Shown here one piece after another: positions 25,901 to 32,988 of a DNA stretch of 44,924 nt. The stretch's first letter is position 1, and each line of letters begins with the position of its first letter. Below the pieces are notes generated by a model. That model saw only the letters and a list, made by a program, of their open reading frames with translations. It did not search any database and was not told where the DNA came from. Where the stretch lies: assembly GCA_002315615.1 (NCBI GenBank), contig DCHK01000050.1:1-44924 (forward strand). The letters run 5' to 3'. The stretch is from Bacteroidales bacterium UBA1754 (lineage in GTDB: Bacteria; Bacteroidota; Bacteroidia; Bacteroidales; Paludibacteraceae). The position numbers were made by a program, and so were the translations under genes.

Positions 25901-26249
25901 TAGATTTTACAATAGCGAATGCGTCTGGAAGAATTTCTTCTAAAACCTCTTCGTATTTTTCGAGAATTGATTTTTCAATCTTATCTATCTCATTATAAAT
26001 AACTTCTCGTTCTTCAATTTCGCTATCTTTAATCTTCTCTTTAAGACTTGCAATTTTTTCTCTTTCAGTTTTTACGCTGTCTTTTAGTTTTTGTTGAAGT
26101 TCTTTAGTTTTAGCACGAAGTTCGTCATTGCTTAATTTAGAGATGACTTCGTAGTGTTCTTTTACTCTATCTACATACGGCATTATTTCTTTCAAATCTC
26201 GTTGCGACTTGTTGCCGAAAAGTTTTTTTAAAATATCGTTAAATCCCAT
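22956..26249 (-). CDS. secA: Preprotein translocase ATPase SecA
   Basis: A 1,097-residue SecA, the long form usual in Bacteroidota (Escherichia coli has 901). Walker A is ATGEGKT at 191-197. Others are [33 protein letters not shown] and [12 protein letters not shown]. The C-terminus has the zinc/SecB-binding motif [14 protein letters not shown]. Extra length comes from a charged helical insertion at ~55-150 and from an insertion in the 330-470 region of the first nucleotide-binding domain. It drives Sec-dependent export from the cytoplasmic face of the inner membrane. It starts 1 nt after the stop of the glucosaminidase gene, so the two are probably cotranscribed. Confidence 0.98.
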   Translation of the reverse strand: [1097 protein letters not shown]

Positions 26250-26250
26250 T

Positions 26251-27393
26251 TTATTTAAGTTTTAATCTTTGACCATAGAGTGGCAGTACGCCCTCTTTCA
26301 TATTGTTTAATTTGTATAATGAACTTAATTTTATTCCATATTTTTGTGCGATGTCTCGCATTGTTTCTCCTGCTTCTACCACGTGAAAACTGCGTGTTGC
26401 AGTACTTTTTTTCGCTCTAATATAAACAATTTCGCCCGCTTGTGGTCGAGTGCCTCGTTCGGCATCGTTTATATTGTAGATTTCGTTTATTTTCAGTGCA
26501 AATTCTTCGGCAATGCGTTCGTAACTATCATTTTCGAGTGCCGTAACACATTTTATGCCGTTTACTGTTTTCACAATGTGTTCGGAGTACGGACTGACTT
26601 GTCCTATCATTTTTTGCGATTGATAGACTTTTTTTTCGTCGTTTGCCGAATCACTTTTGTTTTCCGTTTGGGTAGTGGTAACAGCATTGTTCGTTGTGCT
26701 TTGTGTGCCATTGTTTGATGTGGATTTTGTATTCTTGTAAACCACAGTTGACGATGGTTTGCTTGCCGTAGTTGTTTTGCTTGTTTTGTACACTACCTTA
26801 GAAGAAGGTTGGCTCTGTTGCGAACTTTTTGGAGGCACATTTTCTTGTTTTTTCTCGGTTACGTATGTAACTTTTGATTTTGTTGTTGCTTCAGTATCGT
26901 ATTTATAAAGTTCGTATTTTTCAATTATATCAATGAGTCGTTGTGGATAGTTGGGGTCGGTAGCATAACCTGCTTTTTTTAGTCCGTTTGCCCAACCTTC
27001 GTAATCCGTTTTTGCTAAGGTAAATAATGAAGCATATCGCTCGCGTGTAGTGAGGAATTTTGAATGGTCTTCGTAAGATTGTTCTGCGTTGGAGTATTTT
27101 CTGAAACACTCTTGCGCTTGGTCGTCGTCGTGGAAGTATGTTTCGCCAGTCCAATCGGAACATTTTATGCCGAAATGGTTATTTGCTTCAATGGCAAGTT
27201 CTGCCGTGCCTGCCCCCGATTCCAATATTCCTTGTGCTAATGTGATACTTGCAGGAATGCCGTACTTTTCCATTTCTTCTACGGCTATTGTGCTGTATTT
27301 TGAAATGTAATTTTCGTATTGTACGGGCATCGTTTGCGATAACGCAATTTCCGAAGCAAGTAATATGCACGATGTATATAATAACTTTTTCAA
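26251..27393 (-). CDS. Exported glucosaminidase-domain protein with two LysM repeats
   Basis: A peptidoglycan hydrolase of the FlgJ/mannosyl-glycoprotein endo-beta-N-acetylglucosaminidase family. The catalytic glutamate is in IPASITLAQGILESGAG, followed by NNHFGIKCSDWTGE. A Ser/Thr/Lys-rich low-complexity linker (~180-260) leads to two C-terminal LysM units (YERIAEEFALKINEIYNIN and ETMRDIAQKYGIKLSSLYKLN). I place the start at a TTG at 27393, giving a 380-residue protein with signal peptide KKLLYTSCILLASEIALS. An upstream TTG at 27462 would bury that signal peptide behind 23 residues. No ATG is available, so a non-ATG start seems real. Confidence 0.85.
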   Translation of the reverse strand: MKKLLYTSCILLASEIALSQTMPVQYENYISKYSTIAVEEMEKYGIPASITLAQGILESGAGTAELAIEANNHFGIKCSDWTGETYFHDDDQAQECFRKYSNAEQSYEDHSKFLTTRERYASLFTLAKTDYEGWANGLKKAGYATDPNYPQRLIDIIEKYELYKYDTEATTKSKVTYVTEKKQENVPPKSSQQSQPSSKVVYKTSKTTTASKPSSTVVYKNTKSTSNNGTQSTTNNAVTTTQTENKSDSANDEKKVYQSQKMIGQVSPYSEHIVKTVNGIKCVTALENDSYERIAEEFALKINEIYNINDAERGTRPQAGEIVYIRAKKSTATRSFHVVEAGETMRDIAQKYGIKLSSLYKLNNMKEGVLPLYGQRLKLK

Positions 27394-27463
27394 AGTTTCT
27401 TTTTTAGAATGCAAATTTAAGATTTTTTTTGAACAAATAAAAGCAAAAACTAAGTATGTCAAT

Positions 27464-27477
27464 CTCGTTTCTCGTGT
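27464..27477. repeat. Two heptamer units CTCGTTT-CTCGTGT
   Basis: A short version of the CTCGYTT word repeat found at 34678-34740, in the gap between the Usp-like and glucosaminidase genes. Confidence 0.45.
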
Positions 27478-27480
27478 TTG

Positions 27481-28245
27481 TTAGTAGCACAATACATACA
27501 AATCGCCTCGAGGATTGAGTACCATTAGTGGAATTTGAGACTTTTTGATGATGTGTAGTTCTTTCGGACCGAAAATAATATCATCAAGTCCATATTCGCG
27601 CGAGGCTGTAATAATGGCTACATCTGCGTTGTTGCTATTTGCGTTTTGTATGGCTTCCATTTCTACTTTGTAACTATCTTTTTTCGCTTCTACGTCGGTA
27701 TATTTCAGGTTGTGTTTGTCGAGCAATTGCTTGATAGAGCGACAAGTGGCAGTGGCTTTTGAACCGTAATCTTTGGCTGTCATCAGCAAAATTTCGGAGT
27801 TGAAAAATCGTCCAAATGCACTTGCAAACATTCCTTTTTCACGCTCTTCGGTGAGGAAAGTGATAGGTACAATGATGCGGTCGAATTTTATCTCGTTGAA
27901 ATTGTCTTTTACGAAAATATAAGGAATGCGTAGTTCGCGCGAAATTTTCAACAAATAGGAAACGTTGTTGAATGGTTTTTTGTTTGAAATTTCAAAAATA
28001 ACCATTGCGGCTTCTTCTTTTTCCAATGTCTCGCAAAATAGGTCGGTGCAGTTGCCTTCTATATAATTTACGGCGATGTCGGTCTTTTCGCTACACGTTT
28101 TTGCCAAAGAATCAGTTGGAGAATTTTCGGCAATAGCAATAAGGCAAATTTCTTTATTGTAGGCTTTTGCAGTTTTGCAAGCGTATTCAAATGCTTTCTC
28201 GGGAACGAAATCGGTTACTGCTACGAATATTTGGTCTTTTGACAT
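27481..28245 (-). CDS. Universal stress protein-like (tandem UspA-fold) protein
   Basis: A 254-residue cytosolic protein with two UspA-like halves (~1-118 and ~119-254). The second half starts FDRIIVPITFL and ends with IIFGPKELHIIKKSQIPLMVLNP, the usual Usp C-terminal strand pattern. The ATP-binding G-x2-G-x9-G(S/T) motif is not intact, so nucleotide binding is doubtful. Role: stress-related, otherwise unknown. It sits between gmk (52 nt upstream) and the glucosaminidase gene, all on the minus strand. Confidence 0.8.
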   Translation of the reverse strand: MSKDQIFVAVTDFVPEKAFEYACKTAKAYNKEICLIAIAENSPTDSLAKTCSEKTDIAVNYIEGNCTDLFCETLEKEEAAMVIFEISNKKPFNNVSYLLKISRELRIPYIFVKDNFNEIKFDRIIVPITFLTEEREKGMFASAFGRFFNSEILLMTAKDYGSKATATCRSIKQLLDKHNLKYTDVEAKKDSYKVEMEAIQNANSNNADVAIITASREYGLDDIIFGPKELHIIKKSQIPLMVLNPRGDLYVLCY

Positions 28246-28247
28246 TT

Positions 28248-28296
28248 AGTTAAAAGTTAAGAGTTAAGAGTGAAAAGTTAAGAGTTAAAAGTGGAG
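28248..28296. repeat. Heptamer repeat AGTTAAG (seven units)
   Basis: Seven in-phase 7-bp units AGT(T/G)(A/G)A(A/G) fill essentially the whole gap between gmk and the Usp-like gene. On the minus strand the word is ACTYTTM, the same as at 20280 and 44841. Confidence 0.8.
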
Positions 28297-28297
28297 G

Positions 28298-28867
28298 TTA
28301 TTTTGCTAAAAATTGGTTTGTAACTTCTTCGGCATTTTTTTGTGCAGTATCGAGGTTGTCATTCACAATTACAACGTCGAAATTTTTGGCAAATGTCATT
28401 TCGTACGATGCTTTTGCAACGCGTTTTTCTATTGCTTCTGGCGTGTCGGTCTTTCTATTGACGAGTCTTTCGCGCAGTGCTTCGATGCTTGGCGGAGCAA
28501 TAAAAATGCTTAATGCTTTTTCGCCGAACATTTTTTTTACGTTGGTTGCGCCTTTCACATCAATGTCGAGCACAATGTTGTTGCCGTTATCGGCAATGCG
28601 TTGCACTTCGCTTTTCAGCGTGCCATAAAAGCAGTCTTGATAAACTTCTTCATACTCAATAAATTCATCGTTGCTGATTTTTTGACGAAATTCTTCAGGC
28701 GACAAAAAGTAGTATTCTACACCATTTTTTTCGGTACCTCTCGGTGCACGACTTGTGGCAGAAATAGAAAATTCCAAATTGTAACCTTTGCTGAGCAAAT
28801 GATTTATGATTGTGCTTTTTCCTGACCCCGATGGTGCCGAGAAAATGAAAATTTTGCCATTATTCAT
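28298..28867 (-). CDS. gmk: Guanylate kinase
   Basis: A 189-residue kinase phosphorylating GMP/dGMP to the diphosphates. The P-loop is SAPSGSGKST, the GMP-binding region is SATSRAPRGTEKNGVEYYF, then LDIDVKGATNVK and a lid with RLVNRKTDT. Length is normal. The start ATG at 28867 lies just downstream of a minus-strand TATCTTTG box. Confidence 0.97.
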   Translation of the reverse strand: MNNGKIFIFSAPSGSGKSTIINHLLSKGYNLEFSISATSRAPRGTEKNGVEYYFLSPEEFRQKISNDEFIEYEEVYQDCFYGTLKSEVQRIADNGNNIVLDIDVKGATNVKKMFGEKALSIFIAPPSIEALRERLVNRKTDTPEAIEKRVAKASYEMTFAKNFDVVIVNDNLDTAQKNAEEVTNQFLAK

Positions 28868-28882
28868 AGTGAAATATTTTTA

Positions 28883-28890
28883 GCAAAGAT
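28883..28890 (-). promoter_or_regulatory. Bacteroidota -7 box TATCTTTG for gmk
   Basis: Minus-strand TATCTTTG 15 nt upstream of the gmk ATG. Confidence 0.5.
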
Positions 28891-28934
28891 AAGAAAAAAA
28901 GCATTTTTCTCTTTAAGAAAATTCTGCAAAATGA

Positions 28935-28942
28935 TATTTTTG
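28935..28942 (+). promoter_or_regulatory. Bacteroidota -7 box TATTTTTG for the ABC transporter
   Basis: Plus-strand TATTTTTG, 38 nt upstream of the ATG at 28981, divergent from the gmk promoter. Confidence 0.45.
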
Positions 28943-28980
28943 CGTACTGAAAAAGACAAAATAACACAACAATCGTATTT

Positions 28981-30795
28981 ATGAATCTTATATCTTTATT
29001 CAAAAAAATTCTACCATACGTAAAACCATACAAATGGCAAGTATGTATTACACTTATTCTGACGCTCATTGGCTCTCTTATAGCACAGGTAAATGCTGTG
29101 GTGCTCGATAGGACTGTTGATGCTATCAATGCTTTGATTGTGCCCGAAGGTTTTGAATGGTCTAAAGCAGCGAATATTCTCACCATTATCAGTATTGTGT
29201 TGCTTGGCAAGGAAGTGATTGCTGCCTTGATTTCGTATGCACAGAAATATTTTGGCGAACGTATGCGAATTTTGGTTTCAAAAGACCTTTCGCAGGCTGT
29301 GATTGATAAAATTCTCAGTTACAGAATGGCTTTTTTCTCAACATCAAATAACGACACAGGAAAGTTGCAGACGCGTATCGACCAAGGTGTGAGCAGTCTT
29401 TCGGTAACGGTGCAGAGTGTTTTTATCGACTTGCTACCTTTGTTCACAAGTGCTTTCTTGGCACTCATATTGATGTTTGCTGCCAATGTGTATGTTGGAC
29501 TTACTGCATTATTTATTGTACCAATATACATTGCCATTACGGTTGCTCAAGCACGCCGACTGAAAGGGTGGCGTATGAATATGCGCAACATACGCGAACA
29601 GAAAAGTCACGGCATTATGAACATTATCGAAAGTATCAATGTGATAAAATCGTTCAACCGCGAATCTATCGAAAGCGATAAGCAATGGAACATTCAGACT
29701 AATTTCACCAATAATCAAATGAAAGTGCGCAAAACTTCGTTCTATTTTGATGGAATTAAGGACTTTGTGCGTCAGGTCGGAACTGTTCTTATTATTATAC
29801 TTACGGCTTATCTTGTGCTGATTGATTACCCAGGAATGTCTATTGGTAAAATTATGTATCACGTGATGCTGTTCGCTAATGTAACTGCACCTATCACGCA
29901 ACTGCAACGCATTTTCGATTCGTTGAACGATGCGTTGGTTTATGCCGAAGGTTTCTTCGATATTTTGGATTCCGACGACGAAAAAGAACATACTGGAACT
30001 TATCGTCCCGAAAAAGTGCTTGGCAATTTTGAAATTAAAAATGTAGATTTCACTTATCCTAATGGAACAAAAGCATTGCACAATATCAATATGACGATTA
30101 ACAGTGGTAAAATTACGGCTTTTGTAGGTCTTTCGGGTGCTGGAAAATCTACTATTGTCAATTTGCTTGATAAATTTTACGAACCTGATTGTGGCAGTAT
30201 TCTGCTCGATGGTGTGGATTTGCGAGAATATGATACGCATTTCTTACGTGAAAATATAGGATTGGTATTGCAGAAAAATCATATTTTCGACGGAACAATC
30301 GAAGAAAATATCCGTTACGGATTGCCAAACGCTACTGCCGAGCAAGTGGAAGATGCGGCGCGAAAGGCTTATATCTACGACCAGATAATGAAATTACCGA
30401 AAGGATTTCAATCGCAAGCAACGCAACTTTCTGGCGGTCAGCAACAAAGAATTGCCATTGCACGTATGTTCCTCAAAAATCCACCAATTATCTTTCTTGA
30501 CGAACCAACTGCTTCGTTGGACGCTATTGCTACCGAACAAATCAAAGCCAGTATTGATGCCATAAAACAAAATCGTACTGTGGTTATCATTTCACATAGC
30601 ATTTCGCAGATTATTGATAGTGACGTGATTTATGCTTTGAAAGATGGTCGTGTGGAGCAATCTGGCGACCCCGAAGGATTGTACAAAAAAGGTGGTGTTT
30701 ATAAAGATATTGTTGATTCTTCGGCACGCAGTTTGAATATAGAAAAACTTGCTCATACGCTTGACCAAGACGGCGACGGCACTTTGTTTGACTAA
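28981..30795 (+). CDS. ABC exporter, fused permease and ATPase (MsbA-like)
   Basis: A 604-residue half-transporter that works as a homodimer. The membrane domain (~1-325) has six helices. The nucleotide-binding domain (~345-585) has Walker A GLSGAGKST, Q-loop VLQKNHIFDG, signature LSGGQQQR, Walker B IIFLDEPTASLD and H-loop IISHS. Lipid A flippase MsbA is one candidate, but multidrug or lipid exporters look the same. Unusually, the last residues DQDGDGTLFD copy an EF-hand/dockerin calcium loop (D1, D3, D5, G6, L8), cut short by the stop codon. It is a single-gene unit ending in a terminator. Confidence 0.9.
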   Translation: MNLISLFKKILPYVKPYKWQVCITLILTLIGSLIAQVNAVVLDRTVDAINALIVPEGFEWSKAANILTIISIVLLGKEVIAALISYAQKYFGERMRILVSKDLSQAVIDKILSYRMAFFSTSNNDTGKLQTRIDQGVSSLSVTVQSVFIDLLPLFTSAFLALILMFAANVYVGLTALFIVPIYIAITVAQARRLKGWRMNMRNIREQKSHGIMNIIESINVIKSFNRESIESDKQWNIQTNFTNNQMKVRKTSFYFDGIKDFVRQVGTVLIIILTAYLVLIDYPGMSIGKIMYHVMLFANVTAPITQLQRIFDSLNDALVYAEGFFDILDSDDEKEHTGTYRPEKVLGNFEIKNVDFTYPNGTKALHNINMTINSGKITAFVGLSGAGKSTIVNLLDKFYEPDCGSILLDGVDLREYDTHFLRENIGLVLQKNHIFDGTIEENIRYGLPNATAEQVEDAARKAYIYDQIMKLPKGFQSQATQLSGGQQQRIAIARMFLKNPPIIFLDEPTASLDAIATEQIKASIDAIKQNRTVVIISHSISQIIDSDVIYALKDGRVEQSGDPEGLYKKGGVYKDIVDSSARSLNIEKLAHTLDQDGDGTLFD

Positions 30796-30813
30796 TAAAT
30801 TTTGAGTTTGACG

Positions 30814-30850
30814 AAAAAAAATAGCGACAAATTTTGCCGCTATTTTTTTG
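30814..30850. terminator. Bidirectional intrinsic terminator
   Basis: AAAAATAGCG and CGCTATTTTT flank an 11-nt loop (30827-30837), with A-tract and T-tract on opposite sides. It can serve the ABC gene (+) and the convergent acyl-CoA synthetase gene (-). Confidence 0.85.
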
Positions 30851-30864
30851 ATATAAGGGTGAAC

Positions 30865-32499
30865 TTATCCTTGATTTTCTTGCGCTACAAGCATATCTGC
30901 TTTGTGGCGTTTTCGCAATGCTGGTTTTTCAATTTTTCCTGTTGCATTACGAGGAATTTCTTCAAAGAAAATTTCTTTTGGTCGTTTGTATCTCGGCATT
31001 GCTAAGCAAAATTCTTCAATTTCTTCGCGTGTGCAAGTTACACCATCTTTCAGTTCGATAATAGCAGCGGTTTTTTCGCCCAATCGTTTGTCAGCCAATC
31101 CAATAACTGCTACATCTTTTATTTTGTCGTTTGTGCGTAGGAAATCTTCAATTTGAACAGGGTAGATGTTTTCGCCTCCACTGACGATTACGTCTTTTTT
31201 TCTATCAACAAGGAAGATGAAACCATCGGGGTCTTGCATAGCCATATCGCCTGTGTAGAGCCAACCGTCTTTTATTGTTTCGGCAGTGGCTTCGGGGTTG
31301 TTGTAGTAGCAAGTCATCACACCAGGACCTTTTACGCAAAGTTCGCCTACGCCTCCTTTTTCTACTTCGTTGTTGTTTTCGTCCACAATTTTGCATTCCC
31401 AACGATAACCAGGAACTCCAATTGCGCCTACTTTGTGCGTATTTTCCATACCTAAATGCACACATCCAGGACCTGTTGATTCTGAAAGTCCGTAGTTTGT
31501 GTCGTATTGATGGTGTGGGAAATGTTTCTTCCAACGTTTTATAAGTGATGGTGGTACTGGTTGTGCGCCAATGTGCATCAAACGCCATTGACTTAAATGG
31601 AAATCTTCTATTTTTATTGCTCCAGATTCAATAGCGTCAAGAATATCTTGTGCCCAAGGTACAAGCAACCAAACAATAGTGCATCGCTCACTCGAAACGG
31701 CAGAAATAATCGTTTCGGGTTTTGCACCTTTCAGCAACACTGCTTTGCTTCCAGCAACCAAAGAGCCCATCCAATGGAATTTTGCGCCTGTGTGGTAGAG
31801 TGGTGGTATGCAAAGGAAATTGTCGTCGCGACCTGTAGCGTGGTGTTTTTGCTCCATTTCGGCAGCCTGTGTCAAACTCAAATGTTTGTGCAAAATTGCC
31901 TTTGGAAAACCTGTTGTTCCCGACGAGAAATAAATTGCGCCGAAATCGTCGTCTGTTATTTCTATATTTGGTGCAGTGCTTGGACTGTCGGCAACCATAT
32001 CTCTGTAACTCTCGGCAAAATTTGGACAGTTATCTCCAACATAAATTAACATTCTACCTTTGCTCAGTCGTTCTGCATTTTGCTCTATGCGTCCAATAAA
32101 TTCAATACCAAAAACAAGTACATCAACTTCTGCCAATTCTACGCAATAAAGAATTTCGCTTGCGTCGTATCTGAAGTTGAAAGGTACTGCTATAGCGCCA
32201 GTTTTCAGAATTCCAAAATATATTGGTAGCCATTCCAAACAGTTATACATCAAAATAGCAACTTTGTCGCCTTTTTTTACGCCTCTGCTTAAAAGCATAT
32301 TGGCAAAACGATTTGCTTTTTCGTCGAAAACGCCCCAAGTAATTTCTCTGCGATAGGGTGCAAATTTTGTTGATTCTATCAAATCGTACTCTTTCCACGT
32401 CAGGCGACGTTTGTCTTTTTCTTCAGGATTAAGTTCAACTAAAGCCACTTCATTGGTATAAAGTTTGGCATTTCTTTCCAAATAATCGATAACTGGCAT
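30865..32499 (-). CDS. AMP-dependent acyl-CoA synthetase (class I adenylate-forming)
   Basis: A 544-residue ANL-superfamily ligase. The P-loop is YFSSGTTGFPKA, followed by YGLSESTG, the hinge region YTGDMAMQDPDGF and LVDRKKDVIVSGGENIYP, and the catalytic lysine in RNATGKIEKPAL. It forms an acyl-AMP then an acyl-CoA from a carboxylic acid, ATP and CoA. Chain length cannot be deduced; overall look suits medium/long-chain fatty acids. A TACATTTG box lies on the minus strand at 32526-32519. Confidence 0.92.
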   Translation of the reverse strand: MPVIDYLERNAKLYTNEVALVELNPEEKDKRRLTWKEYDLIESTKFAPYRREITWGVFDEKANRFANMLLSRGVKKGDKVAILMYNCLEWLPIYFGILKTGAIAVPFNFRYDASEILYCVELAEVDVLVFGIEFIGRIEQNAERLSKGRMLIYVGDNCPNFAESYRDMVADSPSTAPNIEITDDDFGAIYFSSGTTGFPKAILHKHLSLTQAAEMEQKHHATGRDDNFLCIPPLYHTGAKFHWMGSLVAGSKAVLLKGAKPETIISAVSSERCTIVWLLVPWAQDILDAIESGAIKIEDFHLSQWRLMHIGAQPVPPSLIKRWKKHFPHHQYDTNYGLSESTGPGCVHLGMENTHKVGAIGVPGYRWECKIVDENNNEVEKGGVGELCVKGPGVMTCYYNNPEATAETIKDGWLYTGDMAMQDPDGFIFLVDRKKDVIVSGGENIYPVQIEDFLRTNDKIKDVAVIGLADKRLGEKTAAIIELKDGVTCTREEIEEFCLAMPRYKRPKEIFFEEIPRNATGKIEKPALRKRHKADMLVAQENQG

Positions 32500-32539
32500 A
32501 TTTTTCTTGTATATTTTACAAATGTATGAATGAACAAAT

Positions 32540-32926
32540 TTATTTCACGATTTTGAATGCGTCGGTAAATCCCTTGTCGATAATACCACCAAAATCGTAC
32601 ACTTTTTTGTAACCTTTTTCTATGAGTTGTTTTGCTACAATGGCACTTCGTCTGCCACTTCGGCAATAGATAAAAATTGCTTGTTTTTTGTTAGGAAGCA
32701 TTTTTTCGTAAGATGTTTCAACGTCTTGCATCGGCAATAAAACTGCATTTTCAACGTGTCCTTCGTAATATTCTTTGGCAGAACGCACGTCGAGAATGAT
32801 AAAATCTTTCGATTTTTTTATTTGTTCTACTGCTTGATTGACGTTCAACTTAATGTATTGTGGTTGTTTTGCACTACAATTTATAACTCCAAAAAATAGG
32901 AGAATTGCCATCAAAATTTTTTTCAT
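32540..32926 (-). CDS. Exported single-domain rhodanese-like protein
   Basis: A 128-residue protein: signal peptide (MKKILMAILLFFGVINCSA) then one rhodanese domain with DVRSAKEYYEGHVENAVLLP and the active-site loop YCRSGRRSA (Cys88). The cysteine at 17 is in a non-canonical lipobox (GVINC), so it could be a lipoprotein or a soluble periplasmic protein. It would handle persulfide/thiosulfate sulfur transfer in the periplasm; the real donor is unknown. It is divergent from the pseudouridine synthase gene with back-to-back promoters. Confidence 0.88.
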   Translation of the reverse strand: MKKILMAILLFFGVINCSAKQPQYIKLNVNQAVEQIKKSKDFIILDVRSAKEYYEGHVENAVLLPMQDVETSYEKMLPNKKQAIFIYCRSGRRSAIVAKQLIEKGYKKVYDFGGIIDKGFTDAFKIVK

Positions 32927-32951
32927 ATCGCTAAAAAAATAAAAATTTGAG

Positions 32952-32959
32952 CAAAGATA
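32952..32959 (-). promoter_or_regulatory. Bacteroidota -7 box TATCTTTG for the rhodanese gene
   Basis: Minus-strand TATCTTTG, 25 nt upstream of the rhodanese ATG, only 2 nt from the plus-strand box at 32962. Confidence 0.5.
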
Positions 32960-32961
32960 GT

Positions 32962-32969
32962 TATTTTTG
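32962..32969 (+). promoter_or_regulatory. Bacteroidota -7 box TATTTTTG for the RluA-type gene
   Basis: Plus-strand TATTTTTG 19 nt before the ATG at 32989. It lies downstream of an alternative TTG start at 32947, which supports the ATG as the real start. Confidence 0.5.
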
Positions 32970-32988
32970 TGGAAAAAGAAATCTCATT

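Noticed and set aside
27394..27462. Upstream TTG start of the glucosaminidase gene
   Set aside because: It places 23 residues in front of a good signal peptide; the TTG at 27393 gives a normal exported protein.
31205..31588. Second minus-strand frame within the acyl-CoA synthetase gene
   Set aside because: Arg/Ser-rich shadow of the ligase frame.
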